The notes: a model not told the origin generated them from the letters alone. A stretch of 64,000 bases of DNA from a virus (IMGVR_UViG_3300044624_001054:1-64000), one strand, 5' to 3'; positions 43,240 to 51,843 are shown, numbered from the stretch's first letter. Numbers and translations are program-made.

Positions 43240-43895
43240 ATATCTACCTTAAACTTATTTAATTCATCTGCAATGTTGTACATAAGATACTGCTCCCAAG
43301 CAATTTTGTCATTATCATTCATGGCAGCGCTGTTAACTTCTTTATAAAGTTCATCTGCATTAGATTTACCTACAGAATAATGCATATGTTCTATGGTTAC
43401 GTCTGAGTAATACTGTAGTGTATTAAGTCTACGACCTAACTCCATCCAGAAATTATCTAAATAAAGATGTTTCATCTTTGGCGGAGCCATGTAGCCTAGA
43501 GTTCTAATAATATTAGAGTCCAGCATAGCGGCTGTAGCAAGACGCTCTCCCTGAATTAAATCATTTCCATAAGAAACAGTATTCTTCTTAGCATGACGCA
43601 TGAAGATTTTGTCCCAGCCTGAAGTTCTAATTCTATGATCATCGCCCATGAATGTAATGTAGTCGTACTGATCGGAGTACTTATTGGCAACCAAATTTAG
43701 CGTTCCATTCATTCCTTTTCTATCATTTACTTCCCAGATTACATCGTCATACCGCTCTGAATAATTTTGTGCATCATCAGAATCGATGGCAAAACATAGG
43801 GTGGTTTGATCTGAAGTATTCTGGACAAAGGAATCATAGAATTCCGCTGCATTATGTGGTCGCGATCTTGTTGGAACTATTAACAGGTTTTTCAT
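43236..43895 (-). CDS. GT-A glycosyltransferase
   Basis: 219 residues. LLIVPTRSRPHNAAEFYDSF, then AIDSDDAQNY and a FMGDDHRIRTSGWD with a DD(H) likely binding the metal and nucleotide sugar. YITFMGDDH is typical of the family 2 fold. It lies in the sugar cluster with TAATG-type coupling. Acceptor unknown. Confidence 0.78.
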   Translation of the reverse strand: MKNLLIVPTRSRPHNAAEFYDSFVQNTSDQTTLCFAIDSDDAQNYSERYDDVIWEVNDRKGMNGTLNLVANKYSDQYDYITFMGDDHRIRTSGWDKIFMRHAKKNTVSYGNDLIQGERLATAAMLDSNIIRTLGYMAPPKMKHLYLDNFWMELGRRLNTLQYYSDVTIEHMHYSVGKSNADELYKEVNSAAMNDNDKIAWEQYLMYNIADELNKFKVDM

Positions 43896-44680
43896 TAATA
43901 TCCTAACTTCTTCTTTTCATTTTCAGTAGACGACCAAGTATGAGTATTCTTATAGAAATCATACTCTTCTTCCGTCATCGGTTGCTTTTCCCACCAACCC
44001 ATGTGGCGACAGGTAAATCTCCCAGCAATTCTAATTGCACTTGTATTACATGTCATTCTACCAGGGACATGATCTATTTCTTCAAGGAATTTATCTCTAT
44101 TATAGAGAGAAAATGTCGTATCAATCGGGGCGGCGTACAAATCGTCTACCTCTGGTAACTGATCAACCTTTCTAGACCAGTAACTTCTTTCCCATAGATC
44201 CACTTGATTGGGATTAAAAAATCTTTCTCTTTCTTCTGGTGTGTCAATGTCTATTGCGAGGCCAACCTTTGACACGCCGTACATATCAACGATCCTTCTC
44301 ATTTTATCAATTGCATTATGAGGCATTTGCTCGTTGAATAATAAATCTGGATCTGTCACGATGAAATACTTGGGCATCCGTGAACAGATATCTTTATTTT
44401 CTGTGTAGTATCTTGGGCCATGGTTTTCTGACCAACGAACTACATGATATTTTTGTGATAGTTTTTCTAATAAATCTATCATTGGCGGGTAAGATGAATT
44501 ATTATCGCATATGATAATATTCGTCCACCCACGACTCTCTAGTTGATCAATCATAGACTTAAGATACGTTGGTGCATTGAACGTTGGGATAATAATAGGT
44601 ACATCATCTGGAATAAGTGTTGATGAATCATTATCTTTCTGGTATTCCAGCGCAACCCTAATATCTTCATACATCGGCAT
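43895..44680 (-). CDS. Family 2 glycosyltransferase
   Basis: 261 residues. VPIIIPTFNAPTYLKSMIDQL, IIICDNNSSYPPMID and YFIVTDPDLLF hold the GT2 nucleotide-binding strand and a DPD motif. AAPIDTTFSLYNRDK and RHMGWWEKQP are acceptor-side motifs often seen in phage GTs. Coupled to both neighbouring genes. Confidence 0.85.
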   Translation of the reverse strand: MPMYEDIRVALEYQKDNDSSTLIPDDVPIIIPTFNAPTYLKSMIDQLESRGWTNIIICDNNSSYPPMIDLLEKLSQKYHVVRWSENHGPRYYTENKDICSRMPKYFIVTDPDLLFNEQMPHNAIDKMRRIVDMYGVSKVGLAIDIDTPEERERFFNPNQVDLWERSYWSRKVDQLPEVDDLYAAPIDTTFSLYNRDKFLEEIDHVPGRMTCNTSAIRIAGRFTCRHMGWWEKQPMTEEEYDFYKNTHTWSSTENEKKKLGY

Positions 44681-45291
44681 TATCTATTTTCTCCTAAAAC
44701 CTCTGGTATGTGGACGTATCCGTACTTTGAAATTATTTCTTCAAATAGAAAGCCGTCAGCAGAATGATCATACCTGTGCCAGCCGCCAATAGACTCCCAC
44801 GCTTTTTTACTAACAACACATTGTAAAAGATCAATCTTACCCATAACGGGAGGTATACCAGAAAAGTAATTTATGCCAAACTTCTCATGCTTACACGCAA
44901 AAACTACAACGTCTGCCTTTGTTTTATCTATTTTGTCGGATATCTTCTGCAACGCTTCTGGATATAATATATTATCTATATTAAAGTGTAGGATATATTC
45001 TCCAGCAGCCTGCTTGATTCCAAGATCTCTGGAGTGATGGCCCCATCCATATCCAGCATAAAACTGGTCTAAGCCATAGATTCCATAATGCTTTTCTGTG
45101 TTTATAAATCCAGTATTTTCTGGTACATCATCTAACTCATTATCATACGAGCCTTCTCTAGGTCCGTCATGAATAATTAATAGTTCAAAGTCTTTAAAAG
45201 TCTGATTGTTTAATGACTCTATGCCTTCACGCATTCTATCTCTTGGCACATGATTCTCAGCGTCAGTCGCAACTATTGTAAATCTTGTCAT
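44680..45291 (-). CDS. Family 2 glycosyltransferase
   Basis: 203 residues from MTRFTIVATDAENHVPRDRM; this ATG has TTAAGGAATAAG upstream and lies 1 nt after the methyltransferase stop. LLIIHDGPREGS and ILHFNIDNILYPEAL (NID as DxD-like) are GT2 elements, and GGWHRYDHSADGFLFEEII follows. Acceptor unknown. Confidence 0.82.
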   Translation of the reverse strand: MTRFTIVATDAENHVPRDRMREGIESLNNQTFKDFELLIIHDGPREGSYDNELDDVPENTGFINTEKHYGIYGLDQFYAGYGWGHHSRDLGIKQAAGEYILHFNIDNILYPEALQKISDKIDKTKADVVVFACKHEKFGINYFSGIPPVMGKIDLLQCVVSKKAWESIGGWHRYDHSADGFLFEEIISKYGYVHIPEVLGENR

Positions 45292-45292
45292 C

Positions 45293-45937
45293 TTATTCCT
45301 TAAAGTACCAGTCGTCCCATGCAGATAGTTCTTCAAGTATTCTAGTATACCCTTTAGATACCATCAGATCATATATTTTTTCTCTGCTGTCTGTGTAATT
45401 ATGCTCTATTGTGAATAGTTTAATGTCTTTATTGAATGAGAATGCTGAGAGGATATCAAATTCTGACCCCTCTGTATCTATAGATACATATTCTATAGTG
45501 CTAGGAGCATTGTGAAATTCTAATAAATCATCAAGGGACACCGTTTCTACCTCAAACTGTGTGCCCCGTTTTCTATTACTAGCCCACCTATCTGATTCCG
45601 TATAATCGGTAATGGTTGATAGTTCAGACATTTCATCAACAGATGTAAATGAAATAAGTTCTCCAGTTTTGGTATACACACAGCGATGATCTACTATGCA
45701 TTCTCTACTCTTTAGTGACTCATGAAAGATAGGATTTGGTTCTACTAAAATGCCCTTCCATCCATGATCTTTTTCTAAAAGATATGTATTAGAAATGTTT
45801 TCTGCGTCGGCGGCACCAAACTCAACAAAGAATCCGTTGTCTCCAAAAATACTGGCGACAAGAACATCCTGACCTAGTTGAGACTTGCGTTCTTTAGATT
45901 TTAGTTGATCTGAGATAAACTCTAGATTGATATTCAA
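45293..45937 (-). CDS. FkbM-family methyltransferase
   Basis: 214 residues. GDNGFFVEFGAADAENISNT is the SAM-binding loop, GILVEPNPIFHESL the acidic second motif and EYVSIDTEGSEFDIL the signature of FkbM proteins. It probably O-methylates a sugar made or transferred by its neighbours. First gene of the glycosylation cluster in transcription order after small genes. Confidence 0.88.
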   Translation of the reverse strand: MNINLEFISDQLKSKERKSQLGQDVLVASIFGDNGFFVEFGAADAENISNTYLLEKDHGWKGILVEPNPIFHESLKSRECIVDHRCVYTKTGELISFTSVDEMSELSTITDYTESDRWASNRKRGTQFEVETVSLDDLLEFHNAPSTIEYVSIDTEGSEFDILSAFSFNKDIKLFTIEHNYTDSREKIYDLMVSKGYTRILEELSAWDDWYFKE

Positions 45938-46146
45938 CTTCCTACCTTATCATTAATTATGCAATCCATGCAGTAGAATCCTGCATAATCATTATATGCT
46001 ATATCTGTAAGAAGATGAGATAATTCATTAAATTGGGCTACTTCATTGACACAATTTATATTAGAGCAGTAGTATTCTTGAGGTTGCTTTATATCTTCAA
46101 TACGCTTTTTCTTAAAAGATAAAGGAAAAGACTTAATCAGATTCAT
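45934..46146 (-). CDS. 70-residue zinc-site protein
   Basis: MNLIKSFPLSFKKKRIEDIK, then YYCSNINCVNEV and FYCMDCIIND: C-x4-C and C-x2-C. Probably binds zinc. 14-nt overlap with the upstream gene and a 4-nt overlap with the methyltransferase. Confidence 0.72.
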   Translation of the reverse strand: MNLIKSFPLSFKKKRIEDIKQPQEYYCSNINCVNEVAQFNELSHLLTDIAYNDYAGFYCMDCIINDKVGS

Positions 46147-46303
46147 AGTCTATCCCCATCTCTCTAACATCGGTGAGATCATCATTCTCAATGATCTCCT
46201 CATAGTTTATCCCGTCCTTATAGTACTTAACAAGACAGAAATTTGCATAGTATTTAATGACCTTGCCCCAACATTTTTCAGACTCTATCCATACCAGACT
46301 CAT
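46133..46303 (-). CDS. 56-residue SH3-like protein
   Basis: MSLVWIESEKCWGKVIKYYA, beta-rich, with an acidic end. A longer frame is rejected because AAGGACGG precedes this ATG. Its N-terminal part resembles the SH3-like barrel of the gene at 39192-39767. Function unknown. Confidence 0.68.
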   Translation of the reverse strand: MSLVWIESEKCWGKVIKYYANFCLVKYYKDGINYEEIIENDDLTDVREMGIDYESD

Positions 46304-46551
46304 CTTACCGTCCTTGGCGGATCTCCTGGCACTCCTTGAAAATCGCAAGCATATCCAAATTTCTCTACCAATCCCTTTAGTTTATAAAGATATTCCATAA
46401 CAGTCATTTGTTTTTCTTTAGATAAAGACATTACCTCATTTTCATAAACCCTGAGCGCAATAAATTTTGGCATCTCAACAAGGTCCACGACTATATTATA
46501 CGGAGGCTTATGCTCTTTCAATATCTTATAAACTAATGGATCATAGATCAA
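46300..46551 (-). CDS. 83-residue helical hypothetical protein
   Basis: MIYDPLVYKILKEHKPPYNI, then beta VDLVEMPKFIALRVYENEV and helix KQMTVMEYLYKLKGLVEKFG. Overlaps the WhiB-like gene end by 11 nt. Function unknown. Confidence 0.68.
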   Translation of the reverse strand: MIYDPLVYKILKEHKPPYNIVVDLVEMPKFIALRVYENEVMSLSKEKQMTVMEYLYKLKGLVEKFGYACDFQGVPGDPPRTVR

Positions 46552-46849
46552 TGTCTTCTCCTTCAGAGACTAGTTCTAGAACTCTAGCCCAGATTTCCTG
46601 GGTTTTATGAGAATTTCTTACATTGTCTAGTTTACCATCATTTAGAAAAACGCCACCCCATACACCAAAAGATTCTGTTTTCACGCCATAATCAAAACAT
46701 TCTTTAATTACTGGGCACGACAGGCATTGTCTATCTATATCTCTTGCGATATCCTGATCTAATTCATATTTGTCAAAATAGAGTTCTGTGTCAGTTCCAG
46801 CGCATAGCGCTTCACTTAGCCACATATTTAGAGGGAACTTTCCATCCAT
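46541..46849 (-). CDS. WhiB-like iron-sulfur regulator, second copy
   Basis: 102 residues. ALCAGTD near residue 15 and RQCLSCPVIKECF near 41-52 give the four cysteines, then SFGVWGGVFLND is the GVWGG turn of the family, followed by a C-terminal helix. It is longer and more acidic than the first copy at 29106-29321. Probably modulates host sigma factor at a different stage. Confidence 0.9.
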   Translation of the reverse strand: MDGKFPLNMWLSEALCAGTDTELYFDKYELDQDIARDIDRQCLSCPVIKECFDYGVKTESFGVWGGVFLNDGKLDNVRNSHKTQEIWARVLELVSEGEDIDL

Positions 46850-47030
46850 TACTGCCTGGGTAATACTTGTTTGTTACCCCCCACTTTCCATACCGAAACA
46901 TACCGTTCTTCTTGTAGAATCCATCCTTAAGAGGCTTCCAATCTACAATAGTCCAACCATCCCAAAATAGATTAGTATTAGAATCTACAATAGCATGGGC
47001 AGCGTTGTAATCGATAAATACCTGGCTCAT
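46812..47030 (-). CDS. 72-residue hypothetical protein
   Basis: MSQVFIDYNAAHAIVDSNTN, then LFWDGWTIVDWKPLKDGFYK and a basic, aromatic end. Overlaps both the deaminase stop and the WhiB-like start. Function unknown. Confidence 0.68.
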   Translation of the reverse strand: MSQVFIDYNAAHAIVDSNTNLFWDGWTIVDWKPLKDGFYKKNGMFRYGKWGVTNKYYPGSNGWKVPSKYVAK

Positions 47031-47414
47031 TATTCCTCACTTGTTGTATAGACGATTTTCTTTATTCCATTTTTTCTTATTGCTTCATAACATCTCTTGC
47101 AGGGTCGGCTATCTCTAGCCTCTCCTCGCCTATTTACTCTAGCAACATAAATAGTTGCCCCGCTTACATCCTTAGCCTTCTTTATTGCATCCACTTCTGC
47201 ATGTACTGAGCAATGATCTTTGATATGCTCACTAGATACAATTCGTGGATGACTTCTATCCTTATTCATTCCTGTGGAAATAACTCTTCCACCCTTTACA
47301 ATTACAGATCCGTGCTTCATGCGACAGTCTGACTGGGATGCCAGGTAGGACGCAACTGAAAGATATGCTTGGTCGCGCTTAGATACGGCGACCTGCTCCT
47401 TTGATAATTCTCAT
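47030..47414 (-). CDS. Deoxycytidylate deaminase-like protein, apparently frameshifted or non-AUG initiated
   Basis: The open frame from the ATG at 47320 (MKHGSVIVKGGRVISTG) holds HAEVDAIKKA and RPCKRCYEAI, the zinc and catalytic motifs of the dCMP/cytidine deaminase family. The same frame stays open upstream to about 47410 and encodes VSKRDQAYLSVASYLASQSDC, the expected N-terminal helix, but has no ATG, GTG or TTG. An ATG at 47414 with a perfect AGGAG site opens an 11-codon frame (MRIIKGAGRRI) ending TAA at 47381-47379; a +1 shift at ATC-T-AAG would join it to the deaminase. Product makes dUMP for ThyX. Confidence 0.72.
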
Positions 47415-47422
47415 GGTATCTC

Positions 47423-47791
47423 CTATACCTTGTATATGCTTACGGGAATATTTTTATTCTCTGCTTCAGAGATGACAACATCAAAAATCTCTGACCTATC
47501 ATTCTTCGTTGATAGATATACTACACTATTAAGGTCGTAGTTGTCAAAGTTTTCTGCAACATCATTTTTAAGTACACGATAGAATCGTGACTTAATTCCC
47601 TTCTGCCGGAAAAATCCTTCAGTTTTGTTTACAAATTCGGCAGCGAACTGATTAATTTTGTACGGTCCTGCAGTATAAATATCAATTCTATTGTCATCAC
47701 TAGAGACATTGTTGTCAATAGCCACGACAACTGCACGGGTAAAAGTATCGTAGTCTGAGAACTTATTGTTCCCATAAACAAGAATTTTCAT
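47423..47791 (-). CDS. 122-residue SLOG/DUF2493-like protein
   Basis: MKILVYGNNKFSDYDTFTRA, then IYTAGPYKINQFAAEFVNKT and YDLNSVVYLSTKNDR. The order (Rossmann start, GPxx loop, later strand) is like the nucleotide-binding SLOG/DprA-type proteins. The match is weak. It ends 9 nt before the deaminase leader ATG. Confidence 0.6.
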   Translation of the reverse strand: MKILVYGNNKFSDYDTFTRAVVVAIDNNVSSDDNRIDIYTAGPYKINQFAAEFVNKTEGFFRQKGIKSRFYRVLKNDVAENFDNYDLNSVVYLSTKNDRSEIFDVVISEAENKNIPVSIYKV

Positions 47792-47800
47792 TATTATTCC

Positions 47801-48298
47801 TTAGTATAGGTCTCTAAATTCGCCTTGTATAAGCCAAGTGTTTGTAAAAATTTTATTTAAAATTATTGCGTCCCACCTAGATGTTAAGTATACATCAGAG
47901 GGTGTCTCAATTTCAATATTTTCAGAGCCTGCCACGATATTAACATCTCCTTCTCCTCCACGAACAATGGTAATCCTAGACCCATTGTGTATATTTGGAT
48001 CAGAAGAGTTATCTGGGATGATGACGTTGCAATATGATGCGGAAAAAATATAAAGTATGTTTTCTGAATACCCTTGGTTTAATGTAAAGTTTAACGATGC
48101 TGTTGAAGGACTTCCTATTACAAATGTTTCTGGGGCTATAAGTATTTTTAAGTTATCATAGTTTACTACATCTGTCCAAGATCCATCAACCACCATTCTA
48201 TAGGTTAGATTTATATCATTATAATATAATGCACCATCTTCTGCCTCTACTGGATCTTCAGATAGGGTTACTGGTTTTATTAATGAATAAAAGTCCAT
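47801..48298 (-). CDS. Structural protein with tail-fibre C-terminal domain
   Basis: 165 residues. N-terminal ALYYNDINLTYRMVVDGSWTDV resembles fibre head-type segments. The C-terminal LTSRWDAIILNKIFTNTWLIQGEF matches the end of the fibre at 14567-15151. It suggests a short fibre gene outside the main tail block. TAATG junction with the upstream gene. Confidence 0.72.
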   Translation of the reverse strand: MDFYSLIKPVTLSEDPVEAEDGALYYNDINLTYRMVVDGSWTDVVNYDNLKILIAPETFVIGSPSTASLNFTLNQGYSENILYIFSASYCNVIIPDNSSDPNIHNGSRITIVRGGEGDVNIVAGSENIEIETPSDVYLTSRWDAIILNKIFTNTWLIQGEFRDLY

Positions 48299-48804
48299 TA
48301 CAATTTACCTTCATTAACATTAACAAATCTACCGCCCCAGATACTCTTATTTACATTAACGTATCCAGGGGGAATTGCTGCTAAACGACATTTGCCCATC
48401 TCTTGTATTTCATAAGAAAGAATCTTACACCCCAAGCCACCGTCTTCTTTCTCAAAATGTAAAGAACAGTTGCCACACATTACACCAATAGATGCTTCTT
48501 CATTTTGAGCAGCAGTTTCATAGCCGATCCAAATGCCTGTTTCTTCTGCATTTAGGGGGCCGTAGTTATATGCTATAGATACTAGGGAGTCGTGGAATTG
48601 TTTCTCTGCGTCGGACAATTGTTCGTACAAATTATGCTCTGCCTTAGAAATATCTTTCTTAGATCTTGCTTCAGCGGCATAGAGGGCACGCTGTTGCTCT
48701 ATAGCCTCACGACGGGTTCCATGAGTTCCACGAACGGTTCCATCTGGACTTATTACGGAATACCCAGATTTTCCACGATAGTTTTGTCTAATATCATACG
48801 GCAT
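48298..48804 (-). CDS. 168-residue conserved phage protein with Cys cluster
   Basis: Basic N-terminus MPYDIRQNYRGKSGYSVISP with GTHGTRREAIEQQRAL, helical middle, then CGNCSLHFEKEDGGLGC and KCRLAAIPPGYV, a four-cysteine motif I recall next to phage head proteins. It may bind a metal or FeS centre. Function unknown. Confidence 0.75.
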   Translation of the reverse strand: MPYDIRQNYRGKSGYSVISPDGTVRGTHGTRREAIEQQRALYAAEARSKKDISKAEHNLYEQLSDAEKQFHDSLVSIAYNYGPLNAEETGIWIGYETAAQNEEASIGVMCGNCSLHFEKEDGGLGCKILSYEIQEMGKCRLAAIPPGYVNVNKSIWGGRFVNVNEGKL

Positions 48805-48835
48805 AGTTCAGCCTCCCAAGCATTTTATAAATCTA

Positions 48836-49993
48836 TTATACCTTAAGCAAAGGAATTTTTTCTTTCTTGGATTCCTTAGCCTTTATGTCAATGAGTTCGA
48901 TAGCCTCTGACCATTTATATTTAACTGTAAATATATTATATTTCTCTGCTACAGTTTTATAATTTTTCTCCCGCTCAAATTCCCTGACTTCTGGGTCTAG
49001 CAATTGTTTAAGATTCTTTAGCCACTCTTTATTATTTTTAGCGACTCTTCCTGCCCCAGCATCTGCCAGGTCACGATATTCCTGTGTGTTGGAGGCTACA
49101 AATGGCACCCCCGAAAGGGCATACTCAAGCCCCTTGAGATTACTCTTAGCCTCATTAAATGGGCTAGGTTGTAGAGGAACAATTCCAATATCCATAGGCA
49201 TAAATAGATTGCCATAGTACTCTGGCCTAGCACCAGTATAGCCAGTAATTTTATCTGGATCTATATTTAATGCTTCTGCCGCCCACTTTGGTCTATCTAA
49301 CATGATTCCAGAATGATGAAATCTTAAATCATTCTGCTCAATAACAGTTTTTAGTGGAGCAGAGACTTCAACAAGGTCATTTACTCGCCACATCATTATG
49401 CCTACCCAGCCAACAGTAGGTTTATTTCCAGATAAATCAATGCGGTACATAAACGATCTTGGGTCTAATGAATTAGGAACAATATAAACATTATCGTTAT
49501 ACTGAAGCATTCTTTTTTCTAAGAATTTGGTGCTTGCAATAATTCCATCAGCGGCGGAGTAGGTAGCAATTAGATGCGCCCTATTATTATCTGGAAACTT
49601 CTCTGGATCTGTAGTGATAAAGGCTAGGTTATCTTCTGGAAGTTGCTCAAAATGATCATCAGTATCGACAATTACTGTTTGCCCTAATTTTCTGGCTTCT
49701 CTAATATACTTTGGCGCATCCTTGTGCATAAAAAGTTTGAGAATAACTACGTCTAACTTATCAAAGCACCAGTCATAATTTTTAATTACACCAATTCTTC
49801 CAGCCTTTAATCTTTCATAGGGCTTAACTGCAACAAAACCTTCCCCATCCTTCCACCCAATTTCACCAACCATAGTTTCATGACCGATTTGATTAAGATT
49901 ATGTGCGGGAAGCATCATGCGTATGTTAGTACAGCCACCAGGCTGACCTTCTATATGGTCCCCCCAGTCGGTGGACAAAAAACCTATTCTCAT
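48836..49993 (-). CDS. GT-B (family 1/4) glycosyltransferase
   Basis: 385 residues. N-terminal Rossmann half: MRIGFLSTDWGDHIEGQPGG, then TVIVDTDDHFEQLPE and a YIVPNSLDPRSFM linker. C-terminal half: PTVGWVGIMMWRVND, DIGIVPLQPSPFNEAKSNLK and GLEYALSGVPFVASNTQEY, the conserved nucleotide-sugar site (E-A-x-x, E-A-L-S-G). It uses a nucleotide sugar; acceptor unknown. Separate from the cluster at 41-46 kb. Confidence 0.88.
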   Translation of the reverse strand: MRIGFLSTDWGDHIEGQPGGCTNIRMMLPAHNLNQIGHETMVGEIGWKDGEGFVAVKPYERLKAGRIGVIKNYDWCFDKLDVVILKLFMHKDAPKYIREARKLGQTVIVDTDDHFEQLPEDNLAFITTDPEKFPDNNRAHLIATYSAADGIIASTKFLEKRMLQYNDNVYIVPNSLDPRSFMYRIDLSGNKPTVGWVGIMMWRVNDLVEVSAPLKTVIEQNDLRFHHSGIMLDRPKWAAEALNIDPDKITGYTGARPEYYGNLFMPMDIGIVPLQPSPFNEAKSNLKGLEYALSGVPFVASNTQEYRDLADAGAGRVAKNNKEWLKNLKQLLDPEVREFEREKNYKTVAEKYNIFTVKYKWSEAIELIDIKAKESKKEKIPLLKV

Positions 49994-50001
49994 TGATTTC
50001 C

Positions 50002-50343
50002 TTAAGATCTGTCTTGAACGACTATAAAAGAAAGAGAGATGGATGATCCATTAGTAATGCTTGAGGTCACATCTCTAAAATATATTGTAGCAGTTTGGCA
50101 GTTGGCTGCAACAGAATAACTATAAGAAAGTTTTGCTCTGGATGATTCGGCAGAATCCAACTGGCCTATAGTAATATAAGTTTTTGCAGCAGCGCCACTA
50201 TGCATAGTAGAAGGTAGGTTGATGGTAGCACTACCTAAATAACTTGTTATATTAGTAGAAGTAACAGAACCAAAATGTAACTCTCTTGGTGATAACGAGG
50301 CCACATTATTTGATAAATTAATTGTTACGCTTGCACTATACAT
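50002..50343 (-). CDS. Small beta-rich structural protein
   Basis: 113 residues, Ser/Thr/Asn-rich, with the repeat-like MYSASVTINLSNNVASLSPR and YLGSATINLPSTMHSGAAAK. Phage tail-surface style. 6 nt after the upstream structural gene. Function unknown. Confidence 0.7.
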   Translation of the reverse strand: MYSASVTINLSNNVASLSPRELHFGSVTSTNITSYLGSATINLPSTMHSGAAAKTYITIGQLDSAESSRAKLSYSYSVAANCQTATIYFRDVTSSITNGSSISLSFIVVQDRS

Positions 50344-50349
50344 ATTTTT

Positions 50350-50742
50350 TTAATCAGAGAGTTTCGACTCTACCGATATATCTCCTTTTGCAAAAGTGAA
50401 TCGATCATTCCTACCATTATGAACTAATGAAAATTCATACACGGCGCTCGCGGTAGAAAGTAATTCTGTGCTTAGTAAATTACTAATGGTTACTTCTGTA
50501 ATTCCATTGGCTGTTTGTGCTGGGCTAACTACTGTTTCGTTAGTTGTCGGTGAAATAGATATTCCTGTAGGAGTAACATCTACAAGAGATGAGTTCTGTT
50601 TATTATAAATTTTAAATTGCCAACTTCCAGTAGTAGAATACACAGCATTATCTGGATTTAGTATTTTGAATGATATCTTAGATGTGTCCCCAGCATACAG
50701 CAATAAATCAATTACTTCTGGTCCAAACTCTATGTTTCCCAT
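50350..50742 (-). CDS. Small structural protein (BppU/Ig-like type)
   Basis: 130 residues. LLLYAGDTSKISFKILNPDN and GSWQFKIYNKQNSSLVDVTP match the KGDT-F plan of the gene at 20773-21114. Possibly a fibre-assembly or connector domain. No ribosome oddity seen. Confidence 0.72.
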   Translation of the reverse strand: MGNIEFGPEVIDLLLYAGDTSKISFKILNPDNAVYSTTGSWQFKIYNKQNSSLVDVTPTGISISPTTNETVVSPAQTANGITEVTISNLLSTELLSTASAVYEFSLVHNGRNDRFTFAKGDISVESKLSD

Positions 50743-50776
50743 ATAAAAATTATATCATCATTAATCTATTTAATAT

Positions 50777-50827
50777 GGTATGGCGGGGGAGTTGCCGCAC
50801 ATTTTATTGTGTTTCCCCCGCCATACC
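50777..50827 (-). terminator. Strong hairpin terminator
   Basis: GGTATGGCGGGGG pairs with CCCCCGCCATACC (13 bp) around a 25-nt loop. It lies 10 nt past the stop of the transglycosylase gene and is followed on that strand by ATATTAAAT. Confidence 0.75.
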
Positions 50828-50836
50828 GTGATAAAA

Positions 50837-51460
50837 CTATATTTTTTCAGGTGTGCATTTCTTAGGGAATAGTGACCATCCAGTATTGAACGGTGCAATC
50901 ACCCATGAATATGTCAATGAAGATCCCCAGAGGGAATAATACATTCCTGCATCAACATACCATGAGTCCTTCTTATGAGAATATCCATACCCCCAGTTAT
51001 GCATTAAGCCATGATCAAAGAAGTGTTTCTTTACAATTACGGCTTGTTGATATCTATCTAACATTGCAGACCTGGACCACCAAGATTTTCCAGACCAAGC
51101 GCTGGTCTGTATCTGGGCCCACCCTAGGGCACCTGAATACCAAGGTGAACTTTCATCTAGGCTCTGATGCTTAGACTCACGGTAGGTAATAGCCCACATT
51201 CCTCTAAGCATTCCAGGCTTTGTAAATCCTGCCTTAAAAAGAATTTTTGATGGCTTGTCATTACACTTTTCTGGTAACGTCCAAACCTTTTCTTTTTGCG
51301 CTGTTCTTTCTAGTGTATCAGCGGTGGCAGGATTACCTGCACTTTCCGCCAAGGGCGCAGACTTAGCATACGCCATGCTTGGTGCAGCAATAAAAGTAAT
51401 TGCCAAAACTGCGGCGGCAATCCAATCTACTGCCAAACCAATTTGGTTTTTTGTCGTCAT
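50837..51460 (-). CDS. Exported lysozyme-like/lytic transglycosylase
   Basis: 207 residues from MTTKNQIGLAVDWIAAAVLA with AAGGAGGTC upstream. A signal peptide or membrane anchor ends near SMAYA. The catalytic-type MWAITYRESKHQ then SPWYSGALGWAQIQ follows, the pattern of resuscitation-promoting/transglycosylase lysozyme domains with catalytic Glu in YRES. It cleaves murein glycan, perhaps at infection or as an outer lysin. It ends with a strong terminator. Confidence 0.8.
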   Translation of the reverse strand: MTTKNQIGLAVDWIAAAVLAITFIAAPSMAYAKSAPLAESAGNPATADTLERTAQKEKVWTLPEKCNDKPSKILFKAGFTKPGMLRGMWAITYRESKHQSLDESSPWYSGALGWAQIQTSAWSGKSWWSRSAMLDRYQQAVIVKKHFFDHGLMHNWGYGYSHKKDSWYVDAGMYYSLWGSSLTYSWVIAPFNTGWSLFPKKCTPEKI

Positions 51461-51519
51461 GTTGACCTCCTTGGGCGGCAACAGTATTCTACTCTACAGT
51501 AGAAATTTATATAAGTCAA

Positions 51520-51843
51520 TTAATTATAGTAATCTGCATGACCACTATCAATCATTAATTTGTTTATACTAGATATTTGATCGGCAATAAATATTTCTCC
51601 CAGAACCCGACCATATTTATCGTCTTTATCTAATTGTGTTTTTATGGTTACAGTAGATCCTGCTGGCAGAGTTTTTGTTAAAAATTCTGCCGATCTTTTA
51701 CCTGGCTCAGTATATTTTTCTGGAGCATCAATAAGGGAAAGTCTCACCCTTTTAGTAATTTTTATATGAAATCCCAGGTCGATTATTAAATCGACTGTAT
51801 CGCCATCCACAACCCTGGAAACTTCTGCACTATATGTATACAT
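51520..51843 (-). CDS. Staphylococcal-nuclease-like (thermonuclease) protein
   Basis: 107 residues from MYTYSAEVSRVVDGDTVDLI; the longer frame is rejected in favour of GGGATAAAA. RVRLSLIDAPE gives the catalytic Arg and Glu, and DKYGRVLGEIF the second Arg; DGDTV provides the calcium Asp. A 5'-phosphodiesterase cleaving DNA/RNA. No signal peptide, so probably acts on intracellular host DNA. Confidence 0.88.
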   Translation of the reverse strand: MYTYSAEVSRVVDGDTVDLIIDLGFHIKITKRVRLSLIDAPEKYTEPGKRSAEFLTKTLPAGSTVTIKTQLDKDDKYGRVLGEIFIADQISSINKLMIDSGHADYYN

